In this document: positions 29,326 through 39,677 of the stretch, piece after piece | How the letters are laid out: each line of letters begins with the position of its first letter | Numbering within the stretch: the stretch's first letter is position 1 | Source: Mesostigma viride | Lineage: Eukaryota; Streptophyta; Mesostigmatophyceae; Mesostigmatales; Mesostigmataceae | Assembly: GCA_009746045.1 (NCBI GenBank) | Contig: RPFO01000165.1 | Coordinates: 6,228,689 to 6,292,688, forward strand | Direction: 5' to 3' | DNA length: 64,000 nt | Notes under the pieces: model-generated | Told to the model about the DNA's origin: nothing | Database searches by the model: none | The model's input: the letters and a program-made list of their open reading frames with translations, nothing else | Translations under genes and position numbers: made by a program

Positions 29326-31823
29326 ACCGACTGACGAGCTGGTAGAATCCCATATATTTTGGCAGTATATTGGTTCATTTGCACGCCGTATTGAACATCG
29401 GGACACTTAACAACCGTGCGGATGACACTCTCATTCGTGAGTGTTAGCTCCTTAAACCAAGTATCCGCCACACCCGGTACGGGTTTTGTGACGCTATATT
29501 TGCCAAAAATGCTACAATTCCTCGACGAGGTGGACCTGTGACGCAGCTCCAACACGTCTCCGACGGCTGTGTACGATCCGGATGGGTTGTTGGTTTTTAC
29601 AGAGTCGAACTCTATGTCTTGTAGGTCATCTTTGATTGGCCAGACATACGCGCCGTGGTACTCTCCGCTCAAGTGGAAGACTGGTCGGAGGGGCATCGGA
29701 ATGTACGGGTCAAGAATGTCTGTAGGAGTGGTTGTAAATATACCGGACGAGTTTGAGATTTTAGTCATGTCACTAAGTTCTTGAGGAGTTGTTTTGGATA
29801 TATAACGCTCCACCTTCCCATCCGATTTTCTTCGAAATGCCACCCAGTAGCTGTTTTGTTGTCTCCATGATGAGTTTAACGTGTATCGAACCTTCGACTT
29901 CAGATTGTCAAACAGGTCGAGTGCATAGTCACTATGGTGCAGATTGATACCCAGCATACCCCAATGCGTCGTAGCCGCATTTCTCCAATTCTGATGGGCA
30001 TCTGTCGTGGCCGGGTGATATTTATTCGTCAAAGACATAGTATTTTCTGCAAACGAGACGAAAGCATCGTTGCTGCCCAAATATAGCCGAAAACACAATA
30101 GAAATGGGCCGTCTATGAGCTGCTCTGAAAAAACAACACATTTGCTTGGTGCCGGAGTGGCTGTTTTTACAAAAAAGAATTTTTCGGGAGACCCTTCAAA
30201 GTAGTATTTCGAAGCTTCTGCTTGCAGCGTGGTCACGGAGTGGCGCGAGAATGATTCTAGAGAATGGAGCGTCGTAGCGGGGCCGTCTATCTCCACGGTC
30301 TCTCCTGACAGGTTTGGCGAGTCCTTTACGGTTACGATCCTGTATCTGAGTTCTACATCATCGCCTTCGGATGGATTTTGAAACGTCGTTGTCTTCAACG
30401 TCCCATCCAAGGCCCCTTGAGATACTCCGTTCGCCAACAGATGAAAACCGGTGAGAGGAGGCAACGACTTTCCCCACCCCACATCATGGTCTGCGTAGAC
30501 GCCGTTGATCGCGATTTTTACAGGATTTAGATATGAAATGTAGGAACTTGGTGTCCGGATGCCGGAGTGCAGTTGGCTCATTTTTGAAACGCATACCATC
30601 ACCCCTCCTTTGTGGGTGGTGTAGGAGGTGAGGGTCGAGTCGTTGTAGACGTCTATCTCGTAGTTCATATACTTGTTACTATCTGCCGCGACTGGCGCGG
30701 TGATTACGGCGTCTTCCCCGCGCAGTCCCCCGTTTTGCGAGAGGGAGACTCCGCCGATGGTCGGAGTGGTCGGCGTGAGCTGGGTGGAATTCATGTACCA
30801 CCTGATGGGGAGTTTGCGTTGGTATGCGAAGGGGGTCGTCATCTTTATGCCCTGTTTGAGGGTCGTTCCCTCTACGACCTCCCAATTAGCGGTGGTTGGA
30901 TTGGTGCTCCAGTAGAGTGCGTTCACAGGGTCAATCGGACCCATTCGCCAGTCCGTCAGTGGCGAGTATGTACGCGTGATGGTGAAGGATCTCCCAGTTA
31001 GTGGAAGGCGGCGGTTGTCGTCGCGAATCGTGGCGAAAGACAACAACTCCACGCGGAGAGGGAGGCCGTTAAATCGAGATCCGCCGAGACCATAGAAAGA
31101 GTCGGAAAAGTACGGATATCCTACCTCTCCGTCCACAACGCTCTCCCCCGTGCGCGCCTGGGTCGTGTGGTAGTCGCGATAGGTAAACTTACAGATTCCA
31201 CTCGCGTCGCCATTCGTAACGTTGTAGGGCAGCTGGACTCGCACATCCTGGTCATTGATGACGTTGAACGCGTTTTGGTGCGACACGGTCGTCCCGTCTT
31301 CGAGATGGAGGACGAAATCCCCGTTCAAGTTAGCTATCGACGTTTTGCCTACCCCGTGTTGGTCAAAAAGGTAGTCCAATTGCGCGCGGGTCAGGACTCT
31401 GCCACCAGGGTCTAGCAACGTATCAGGGCTAAAGTCGAAGACGTGGTACTGGGTCGCTCCCACTTTCGCCGTAAGGTAAGGTTCATTTAGAGTGAGATCG
31501 TCGACTAAAGTAGTCCCTGATTTAAAATAGGAATACCCATTCACGACGAGACTGTAAGCAAGTTCCGATGGGTCGCTTGCGGTCTCGTCGTCGTAATTGT
31601 CTCCGAGTCGCACATTTGTCGGCTGGCTCGGGTAGAAAATTTTGAATCCGTCGACAACGAGTGACTCATCGAATGGATGTGAAGTGCCAAGAAGTAACGT
31701 AACGCTAGCTTGAAGCCCATCTATGTCTGTTTCGATGTTAGAAACACGCTCCTCCATTTCAGGGTCGAGCGTTAACCCGGTGGCGAGATTGGTCGGTCTG
31801 CTCAATGTTGTTAGAACGACCAT
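29289..31823 (-). CDS. PLV large structural protein, 844 residues
   Basis: The longest intact viral frame. Residues 20-46 (DPEMEERVSNIETDIDGLQA) form a short coiled coil with heptads; the rest is beta-rich with many Thr, Ser, Asn and Tyr and aromatic-glycine segments (GYPYFSDSFYGLGGSRFNGL), as in fibre, spike or tail-like virion proteins. I recognise no domain. A trimeric N-terminal coil and a long beta body would suit a receptor-binding fibre, but this is inference. Its start is 24 bp from the divergent start at 31848; its 3' end lies in duplicated block B. Confidence 0.7.
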   Translation of the reverse strand: MVVLTTLSRPTNLATGLTLDPEMEERVSNIETDIDGLQASVTLLLGTSHPFDESLVVDGFKIFYPSQPTNVRLGDNYDDETASDPSELAYSLVVNGYSYFKSGTTLVDDLTLNEPYLTAKVGATQYHVFDFSPDTLLDPGGRVLTRAQLDYLFDQHGVGKTSIANLNGDFVLHLEDGTTVSHQNAFNVINDQDVRVQLPYNVTNGDASGICKFTYRDYHTTQARTGESVVDGEVGYPYFSDSFYGLGGSRFNGLPLRVELLSFATIRDDNRRLPLTGRSFTITRTYSPLTDWRMGPIDPVNALYWSTNPTTANWEVVEGTTLKQGIKMTTPFAYQRKLPIRWYMNSTQLTPTTPTIGGVSLSQNGGLRGEDAVITAPVAADSNKYMNYEIDVYNDSTLTSYTTHKGGVMVCVSKMSQLHSGIRTPSSYISYLNPVKIAINGVYADHDVGWGKSLPPLTGFHLLANGVSQGALDGTLKTTTFQNPSEGDDVELRYRIVTVKDSPNLSGETVEIDGPATTLHSLESFSRHSVTTLQAEASKYYFEGSPEKFFFVKTATPAPSKCVVFSEQLIDGPFLLCFRLYLGSNDAFVSFAENTMSLTNKYHPATTDAHQNWRNAATTHWGMLGINLHHSDYALDLFDNLKSKVRYTLNSSWRQQNSYWVAFRRKSDGKVERYISKTTPQELSDMTKISNSSGIFTTTPTDILDPYIPMPLRPVFHLSGEYHGAYVWPIKDDLQDIEFDSVKTNNPSGSYTAVGDVLELRHRSTSSRNCSIFGKYSVTKPVPGVADTWFKELTLTNESVIRTVVKCPDVQYGVQMNQYTAKIYGILPARQSVSGFFERSFFYT

Positions 31824-31847
31824 TTATTATCTACCTAGAATATAAAC
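31824..31847. promoter_or_regulatory. 24-bp divergent intergenic region of the PLV
   Basis: The two start codons (31821-31823 minus and 31848 plus) are separated only by an AT-rich 24-mer containing TATTAT and AATATAAA. Both transcription blocks begin here, so promoter elements must be extremely short or overlap coding sequence. Confidence 0.55.
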
Positions 31848-32375
31848 ATGGCCTCTGAGGCTTCAGAGACCCCAACGAGCTACCAAGACGAAACCTTCGC
31901 CGAGACGCGGGAAGAGCAGGTTGACCTGGTCAAGACAATTCGAAAGGGACAACCGCTGAATGATGAACAGAAAAAAGCCCTTCGCGACAAAATGAGGGTT
32001 TACCAGCAACGCGCAAAAGCCGAGAGGGAGAAGAGACGAAACGAGGAAAAGGAGGCAGAGATAACGAAACGAAAGGTCCTTGCAAAGGAATTGGAGATTC
32101 AGCGGCAAAGGCTAGTCGAACTCGAGCTGCAAGAAGCCCGCAACAAATCGCGGATTGAACGCCTTCTCGCTGAAGATTCCGTCGCCTCAACCCCCGCCGA
32201 CACGCCAAAACCAAGACGGGGTCGAAAGCCCAAGGAGACAGAGCCGGACTCTCCGCCACCCCCGATCAAGACCCGACAGCTCCCACCTCCACCACCGCCA
32301 CCTGTCGCGATGACGCCATACGAGATGCGCATGGCCGCCATCCGCGCGTCTCTCCTTGCTAGTCTGGACGATTAA
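31848..32375 (+). CDS. PLV coiled-coil protein with AT-hook and polyproline
   Basis: 175 residues: a long charged helix (about residues 18-112: EKKALRDK-type heptads, EREKRRNEEKEAEITKRK, QRQRLVELELQEARNKSRIE), an AT-hook-like KPRRGRKPKE, a PPPPPPP run and a short C-terminal helix. Such a protein could oligomerise and bind AT-rich DNA. It opens the plus-strand block and ends 12 bp before the ATPase gene, so a packaging or replication accessory role is a reasonable guess only. Confidence 0.65.
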   Translation: MASEASETPTSYQDETFAETREEQVDLVKTIRKGQPLNDEQKKALRDKMRVYQQRAKAEREKRRNEEKEAEITKRKVLAKELEIQRQRLVELELQEARNKSRIERLLAEDSVASTPADTPKPRRGRKPKETEPDSPPPPIKTRQLPPPPPPPVAMTPYEMRMAAIRASLLASLDD

Positions 32376-32387
32376 AATGTCTTCAGA

Positions 32388-33272
32388 ATGATAATGGCTA
32401 TCATCGAAGAGCGACGAATTCATTCACTTGAGAACAAAGACATCAAGCAACGATACGCCCCACAGCGTCCTGCTCCACCGAATATGCCGAGTCTTCATTT
32501 CATCGCAAACTTCTGCGGAGCTCGACGGTCTGGGAAAACTACATCGGCAGTCAACATGGCGAAGGCTTACTTTGCTAACAACTCATTCGACAAGCTGTAC
32601 CTCATTTCAGGGAGTGCCCACACGGAGCCAAAATACAAGGAGCTCCCGGAACCAGCTATGACGATGGAAGTCTACTCTAACCTGGCATTCGATGGGATGA
32701 TAGATCATATAAAGTCTGACCTCCACGAATACGAGAGGTACAAGGACGATCTCAAGGTCTGGGAAACGTTCAAACGCGAATACGTGGATGGGAAAAAAAA
32801 CGCAGAACTCATGGACCTCTCCATGTACCTACGCCTTGATGCAATGAACTGGGATAAACCTGCGACAAGGTTCGAGCACGGTCCTCCTTCGTCGCTCATT
32901 CTGATAGACGACATGCAAGGCAGTGCCCTCTATCAGAGCTCTAGCAAAAACGCTGTTGCGGCTTTCGCGTTCAAACACAGACACTTCCTCACGAGCATGA
33001 TTTTCCTGACACAGGCGTACACAAGCGGTGGCGTACCACGAGCAGTGCGAGCGAATATATCGTTTCTTGCGCTGTTCAGAACGAAGGACCATCGAGCCGC
33101 GCGACAGATCGCGGAAGAGAGCGCGGGGGCTGTGGCGCCGGACGAGTTTCTCGCGCTATGGGACCACGCCGTCAAGGACGATCCTCACGACTTCTTCGCT
33201 GTCGACTTCGACCAGCGCGACCCGAAAAAAATGTTTCGTCGAAACTTCAATACATTTCTCTCGATAAAATAA
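32388..33272 (+). CDS. PLV A32/FtsK-type genome-packaging ATPase
   Basis: 294 residues with Walker A GARRSGKT at residues 44-51 and Walker B LILIDD at 170-175, followed by an ILTQ-type sensor (FLTQAYTSGGVPRAVRANIS) that is characteristic of the FtsK/HerA packaging ATPases of poxviruses, giant viruses, Polintons, PLVs and virophages. The enzyme pumps viral DNA into preformed capsids. The gene is intact. Start: the ATG at 32388, with a second in-frame ATG two codons on. It lies between the coiled-coil gene and the AT-hook gene, with 12- and 22-bp spacers, suggesting tightly packed early or late units. Confidence 0.9.
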   Translation: MIMAIIEERRIHSLENKDIKQRYAPQRPAPPNMPSLHFIANFCGARRSGKTTSAVNMAKAYFANNSFDKLYLISGSAHTEPKYKELPEPAMTMEVYSNLAFDGMIDHIKSDLHEYERYKDDLKVWETFKREYVDGKKNAELMDLSMYLRLDAMNWDKPATRFEHGPPSSLILIDDMQGSALYQSSSKNAVAAFAFKHRHFLTSMIFLTQAYTSGGVPRAVRANISFLALFRTKDHRAARQIAEESAGAVAPDEFLALWDHAVKDDPHDFFAVDFDQRDPKKMFRRNFNTFLSIK

Positions 33273-33294
33273 TTTTCTCTGAACATGATATACT

Positions 33295-33789
33295 ATGGAT
33301 ATTCCGTCCATCAAACGATACGCAGGCGCCGAGAAGGAGTACGTGTTGGACACCCAAGCACTCCTCCGATATTGTTCGGGTTCTCGACTGGGGCAGAAAA
33401 CTCTAGAACGTGTCGTCAGGATCCTTCAAGAAGCAGGCCACCACGACACGATTCCGTCCACCTGTCACGACATGAGCCCCGAAATCCGATTGGCCATCCT
33501 CGCCTTGGTGGGCGATCGCAGGCGTCCACGTGGGCGCTCACCCTCCAAAACGGAAAAACGACACGAACCGAAACGGCCTCGAGGGCGCCCAAGGATCCAC
33601 CCCGTAGGGTATAAAAAGCCTCGAGCCAAAAAATTGTCTCATGTTCAGTCATCAGATGACGGTGACCGTAGAGGAGCGTCGCGAGCAATGGCGACGGGCC
33701 CAGGCGAAGAGGCGAGCAATCGCCCGCGACCAGACGAACTGCATCTCGGCGAAAAGCAAGGTCAAGAAGGGCGTCTGGAATCCCAGTGA
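33295..33789 (+). CDS. PLV AT-hook protein
   Basis: A compact N-terminal helical region (MDIPSIKRYAGAEKEYVLDT, LLRYCSGSRLGQKTLERVVR) is followed by a perfect AT-hook core (KRPRGRPRIHP) and basic residues to about residue 115. The part after 33641 overlaps the recombinase gene in another frame and has random composition, so the useful protein may be shorter or the end may be an artefact of a lost stop. A CTGAACAT and TATAC stretch precedes the start, as at 35940. AT-hooks bind the minor groove of AT-rich DNA. Confidence 0.6.
   Translation: MDIPSIKRYAGAEKEYVLDTQALLRYCSGSRLGQKTLERVVRILQEAGHHDTIPSTCHDMSPEIRLAILALVGDRRRPRGRSPSKTEKRHEPKRPRGRPRIHPVGYKKPRAKKLSHVQSSDDGDRRGASRAMATGPGEEASNRPRPDELHLGEKQGQEGRLESQ
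33609..33616 (+). promoter_or_regulatory. TATA-like box upstream of the recombinase
   Basis: GTATAAAAAG lies about 30 nt before the ATG at 33641, inside the AT-hook coding frame. Confidence 0.35.
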
Positions 33790-34902
33790 CCGATGGATCG
33801 CAAATAACCCCGAGTGCGCGGAAAAAATCGGCTTGCAGGCGACCTCTCCACCCTCGCCGGAGCCACCGCACCATGAGGAAACTCCGCGCGAGCTGGAGGA
33901 GGGCGGTACTGGACCTTCGACGAGGCCGTCGCCGCAGCGGAAGCGCGACCAGAGCAGCACGAGCGTGGCAGGCCATCGAAGGAGCGCGGGGCGACTCGCA
34001 AGACCGCTTTGGGATACATTGGCAGGATGCGGGTCCTGCTCGACAAACTGGGGTGCTCGCAGTACGAGTCCGTTGATTGCCTTGCCGACACAGCTCGTGT
34101 TCTTCGCGTGGTGCACGAGACATCAGAACCCAAGCGCAAGACCCAGCACTCGAAGGACGACGCCTGGAGGGAGAATGAGAAGCAGCTCCTCGGGGTCATC
34201 AACGGCGTGAACCGAATGATGCCGCCCGAGAAGAGGCTCCCAAGTCACGTTACGGACGCGTACACTGCTCGCGTCAGGGAGCTGAAGGTTGGTGACCTGG
34301 ACAGACGGTTTGACCGTGCCGAGAACAAGCCGCTGAGGTACACGTACGAACAGCTCCAGAAGATCGCCAAAGCAGAGTACGAAGCCGATCCCACGTCCGA
34401 CGCCGCGCTCATGGGCTTGATCTATCTCTCGGGTGAAGATCTACCACCGACGCGTTACAATCACGACCAGATGCGCATCGTCGACTCGGTCGCTGAGCTA
34501 GGACCGCACGAGAACGGCTACATCCCGAGCGAGAGGAGATTCTACATCCAGAATTTCAAAACGCAGCACAGCATGCCAGTTTATGACGTCGTCATCCCGA
34601 AGAAGTACGGAAAGCTCATCAAAGCGTTGGATGCCCGTGCTAAGGCTGGACAGAAATACCTTTTCGAATCAGAGCCTGGCATTCCGATCAAACACGAGCT
34701 CTACAGCGCCCGTTACAACCGGATTTACGGAGGCATCGACGCCACGCGACAAGCATACATCACTCGTTTCCTGAAGGGCGCTTCATTTAAGAAACGTAAA
34801 TGGGCTGGCGACATGATGGGCCATGACGTACTGACAGGAGCCGTTTACGAGAGGCAGGGTGGCGAGACTGGCGGACGTCGGCTGAGGCCGAGGAAAAGGT
34901 AG
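33641..34902 (+). pseudogene. PLV tyrosine recombinase (integrase), one frameshift
   Basis: The gene spans about 420 codons: an N-terminal part in frame 2 (from MFSHQMTVTVEERREQWRRA to EELEEGG) and the rest in frame 1 from YWTFDEAVAAAEARPEQ near 33905, the shift being one missing base at about 33902. The catalytic domain shows Arg (34453, PPTRYNHD), Lys (34558, NFKTQH), Arg (34747, ATRQAYIT), His (34822, MMGHD) and the nucleophile Tyr (34846, GAVYER), matching the R-K-H/R-x-x-R-H-Y layout of tyrosine recombinases. It would integrate the virus into host DNA; the copy here sits in a TTAATTAA tract. Only the linker before the catalytic domain is broken. Confidence 0.85.
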
Positions 34903-35014
34903 ATAGTTTCCCGTGGGAAATTTTCATGAATGTCGAAAAGGGTATTCTAAACTGCATGCATTATACAGGGAATATAAAAGTTCCATGGGAACATTTTTAT
35001 CGAGGGTCGAGGGT

Positions 35015-35908
35015 TCGAGAGTTAGGTTAAATAGTGCCGGAACCTTTTTGCCGTTGGGGCAAATCGGTCCGGAACACTATTTTGCCCGGAATCACCACTT
35101 CCGAGCACCCAAGTTAATTCGGCCGAATTAACTTGGGTGCTCGGAAGTGGTGATTCCGGGCAAAATAGTGTTCCGGACCGATTTGCCCCAACGGCAAAAA
35201 GGTTCCGGCACTATTTAACCTAACTAAAACCTGGCCCCATGGAGGGGGAGTCGAATAGACCTGGAGACAACCGCCTGGGCTACTGCACGCAAATGATATT
35301 GCGCCGGAACTGTCTCTGGCAGGTTTCGAACCCCTGACCTCCAAGGTGCACAGGTCTTAGTTAGGTTAAATAGTGCCGGAACCTTTTTGCCGTTGGGGCA
35401 AATCGGTCCGGAACACTATTTTGCCCGGAATCACCACTTCCGAGCACCCAAGTTAATTCGGCCGAATTAACTTGGGTGCTCGGAAGTGGTGATTCCGGGC
35501 AAAATAGTGTTCCGGACCGATTTGCCCCAACGGCAAAAAGGTTCCGGCACTATTTAACCTAACTAAGACCTGTGCACCTTGGAGGTCAGGGGTTCGAAAC
35601 CTGCCAGAGACAGTTCCGGCGCAATATCATTTGCGTGCAGTAGCCCAGGCGGTTGTCTCCAGGTCTATTCGACTCCCCCTCCATGGGGCCAGGTTTTAGT
35701 TAGGTTAAATAGTGCCGGAACCTTTTTGCCGTTGGGGCAAATCGGTCCGGAACACTATTTTGCCCGGAATCACCACTTCCGAGCACCCAAGTTAATTCGG
35801 CCGAATTAACTTGGGTGCTCGGAAGTGGTGATTCCGGGCAAAATAGTGTTCCGGACCGATTTGCCCCAACGGCAAAAAGGTTCCGGCACTATTTAACCTA
35901 ACTTCGAG
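35015..35908. mobile_element. Triple-palindrome (foldback) insertion in the PLV
   Basis: Three copies of the same perfect 206-bp palindrome (35020-35225, 35359-35564, 35698-35903), each starting AGTTAGGTTAAATAGTGCC and centred on GGCC, alternate with a 133-bp spacer (35226-35358) and its reverse complement (35565-35697), making one giant palindrome. The 5-bp TCGAG at 35015-35019 is repeated at 35904-35908, as expected of a target duplication. The spacer includes a GGTTCGAAACC box-B-like motif. It lies between recombinase and helicase genes and breaks neither. An assembly artefact from hairpin reads is possible. Confidence 0.8.
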
Positions 35909-35967
35909 GGGTTATTCTTTAATCGAAACTTTTTTTTTTCTGAACATACGGTATACAACCTTCCAGA

Positions 35968-38900
35968 ATGGTCTCGAACCTCAACCTGCATGACGACACG
36001 GTCGCCCGACACGACGTAACCGACAAGCCGACACGATTCGATTCCTCGTGGGAGATCTCCCACGGGAATAAAGGCGGACTCTCCCACGACAATCCACACT
36101 CTTGCGCTCACACAACCTCTAAGATGTCGACCGCCGCGGAATTTGTTCCTCTGTGGTTCGCGTCGAAAGATACGCCTTTCTTTGCTCGGACGCCAGGGGT
36201 GATGTACTCGTACGAAGAGGAAAAACCCCAAGACGCTTCGGAGGCGTATGGTCGCTCTCGTGGGATGAAGTACATCATGGCGCTGAACACGTACAAAAAA
36301 ACGAACATGTATGCCGCTTTCGGGTGCAGGGAGGACTTGATCAAGACCCACGCGGAGTTATCAACAAGCGATCCGCATTTGCTAGAAATTCTATCCCCCG
36401 ACGTGAGCGTCGTCCCATATTTCGATTTTGACTGGGAAACGGAAGAACCCATCGACTACCAGCTGGAGAAGTACGCAAAAGCGGCCATATCCATGTTCTT
36501 CAACGACGTGTACGAGATAAATGTCGACGAAGAGCGAGATATGCGGGTCCTTATTGGCCATCGCGTCAGGAGCGGCATCTTCAAGCAGTCTGTTCACGTA
36601 ACGGTGCCGACGATCTACATCCCGACCATGGAGGATCGTGTTAAGATGGGAGAGCTTTTTCAGTCGTTCCTTCTGCAGTGCGCGATGGATTTGACTTCAG
36701 GATATCAGTCCGAGGTGTGCCAGAGACTCGTCAAGTCCCAGCACTCGAAAGAGGATTGGGAGGACATGCACGCGAACGGGAATCCGATTGTGGAGAAAAC
36801 AACTGGCGTTTGGGCGCCTAAACACGACATCAAGTTTTGCTATGATAGAACAATCTATTCGAGGTACCGGGCCTTTCGCATGATAGGGATGAAGAAGCGC
36901 GGAGACAGCGGTGACGACGCATACCTCCGTCCAGTCCCAGGGGGTAGTTCCGACGTCGGCGAATATTTGGTGACTGTCTTCAACGAAGAGGGACTGACCC
37001 GGCTCCCCCATGTCGATGATGCGGAACTATCCGAAACGAGCCATACAGTGTTTCGAGGGTATGGGAAGACTATCCCACCACCTCGGGGCCTGGACATCTC
37101 GCCATCCATCGAAGCAATGAAAAGGTTTTCGCCTGGATGCAAGTATATGCGCACAACCTGTAAAGAATCCGAGCGAGGTGTCGCAACGTTCGTCAAGTAC
37201 TCCGTCGACTCTGTGGATCCGTTATGCAGGATCTGCCTCAAGATACACGACAACAACGGGCCTTATAACCTGCTACTCCCTAATGGCGCTGTACAGTACA
37301 GATGCCACCAGGACTCACAGCACCGATTCATCGAGATCTCCCCGCCCGTGATGAAGCTCGCGGACTCGGACAAAGTTCCGTTCACTAACGAGTACTCGTC
37401 CGAAAAAATCAGGCCTTTCAGCTGGGATGCGCTTTTTGGAGGCCCGCACAAGAGCACCATCCTTGTTCAGTCGAATTGTGGGACAGGTAAATCTGAGAGG
37501 ATTCGTGAACTCGTCAACGAGGCGGTGAGGAGGATCCAGATATTCGCGTGTGCTGTATCGTGGCTAACATCAGCTTGTCCAAGGAGGAGGATCGCAATTA
37601 CAGATCTCTGGGCGAGGGTGGGAGGACAGTCGTATGGGAGGACAACGCGTTCCATCTCCTGTACAGTGACCCAAATTTTCGTCACTATCTCAGCGGCTCA
37701 AAGGGGATGATTTCTGACGACAGGGTGTTGATAGTCCTGAACAGCATCTTGCGCCTCACGGACCAACCGTTCGACCTCCTCATCCTGGACGAAATTTACA
37801 ACACCCTCACCGCCCTTTCACAGCGCTACGTGGAGAACCGTCGCGAGGTGTTGAGAAAATTCGTCAGGCTCATCGAAACGTCCAAGGTCGTGATCGCGCT
37901 AGACGCTACTGTTACTCGAAAGGTCTACGATTTCATAGCGGCCTATCGCGCGGCGGACACTATGGAGGTGGATTGCAACACCTTCAGGCGCCCTACCAAC
38001 AGGACTCTGCGATGGGTGGACGTGACCTCAGAGAAGAACTGGCGAAAGGTCTGCGTGGACCGCTTTGTCGCTGAGTGTGAGAGGAGGATAGAGGCCGGAG
38101 AGAGGATTTTCTGCCCAATGTCTGGCAAAAAAGAGGCCGCCATGGCGTATGAGGCACTCAAACCCTTCATCGACAAGCGCAAGAACGGGCGTCTCTACAC
38201 TAGTCTGACGAGCAAGGAGGATCTGGAGGTTGGCGCGAATGCTGCGTGGGCTGACTTGGACTTTTTGATCTTCAGCCCCACGATCACGGTTGGAGTCAGC
38301 TACACGGAGCACACGTTCGACAGCATGGTGGGACTCTTCATCAACGGGGACTACTACGCGAGCTACACGACAACCCTCCAGCAAATTTTCAGGGTGCGCC
38401 ACTTAGTCAAGGGAGAGATGGTCATCTTCTATCGAGACACGACTTCGCTTCTTGACAGGCCTCCAACGGACTACGGCACGATCGTCGAGAACATGATCGC
38501 GGGGGACACTGCGCTCATCCAGCTGCTGTTCGACAACGCCGACGTAGTCTGCGACTGGAGCGCGGACAAGTCGCGTATCTATGACAGAAATTGCCCCAAG
38601 TTCCGTCTCTTCTGCCGGAACCAGCAAGATCTCGCGGTGTCGAGGTCCCACTACAAGGGAAATCTCATCAAGATACTGACGGAGGACTACGGCGTGGAGG
38701 TGTCGGCAGTGGAGGAGTTGGGGGACATCGACGCCCCTCCGCTTCCGGTACTAGAAGATCCAGACAAGGACAGGGAGGTGGTGCTTATGAGCGAGGAGGA
38801 GTACAAGGATCTAGAGGGGAGAATCGGCGGCACGGTTCCACTTTCACCGTACGAAATGCGTCTGAAGGCGGTGTACGAACTGGTTCACCGGTTGTACATG

Positions 38901-39554
38901 ATTCCGTATGATCTCATCGACGACGAGCTCCCTCAAATTCTGGACAAGGAGATGGGGAGGAAGGCGTACGCTGGCATTCGGCAATATTCGAAGTTGACGG
39001 GACTAGGAACCAAGGAGCATTTCAGAGACAATCTGTTGATTCTGCAGAAGTCAGAGTCCTTGTTTGATTTGAAGGCGTATTCTCGTTTTGGACTAGCACA
39101 GTCTCTGGCCATTACGCTCAAGCTACTAGAAGGGACGCCTATCATCGACTTCATCACGACGGCTGATCCGTCCAATCTCACAATGAAGTTGACGCGCGAC
39201 GAGACGATTGCACTAGGGAATAAAATTGATAGCGAAATTGCCGACAAGGCCTGGTTCATGCGCTCAACATTTGGATACCAACGGCGAGCAGGCGAGGCTG
39301 GTAGTTTGTCTTTTGCACAGTGTAGCGGGCTCGTCAACAGGTTGTTAAGCCCGACTCTGGGAATTTCTGCCAAAGGGGCGAAGGGCAACAGCCGTGGCGG
39401 TGGTTACTTGGAAATTTCGAAGGCGGACATGCACGCGTTTCTTGATAGGTATAAACCCTCGTGGTGGGGCGATGAGAAGGATTATTCGATCACGTCGTTG
39501 TCTGGCCTGTCGATGGATGAAATCGCTCCTTTCCTGCAGGGAGCGGATAAGTAA
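35968..39554 (+). pseudogene. PLV primase and UL9-like superfamily 2 helicase, one frameshift
   Basis: Two colinear frames (35968-37710 and 37548-39554) make one protein of about 1195 residues; an alternative start is the ATG at 36124. The first half resembles an archaeo-eukaryotic primase: catalytic DFD at residues 153-155 (VVPYFDFDWE), a later KQSVHV segment, and a Cys/His zinc-binding cluster near 415-447 (CRICLKIHD, YRCHQDSQH). Then a helicase: Walker A SNCGTGKSER near residue 500, Walker B LLILDEIYN, and IFSPTITVGVSYTEH with QQIFRVRHL, as in herpesvirus origin-binding protein relatives. It should prime and unwind viral DNA. The frameshift is one missing base at about 37530, just after Walker A. 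An AATAAA lies at 39565. Confidence 0.85.
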
Positions 39555-39677
39555 TTTATATTTTAATAAAAGCCTGTTTCTGCCATGCATTTCTTTGTAA
39601 AAACGTTTTACAACCTCCAAGACGTCGCGCTCAGTGTCGCCTCATCACCGAGTAGACGTCGATCCGGTTCCGGTCAA

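Noticed and set aside
35566-35640. tRNA gene in the foldback spacer
   Set aside because: There is a good box-B sequence (GGTTCGAAACC) but no cloverleaf with pairing acceptor arms; the same spacer appears inverted.
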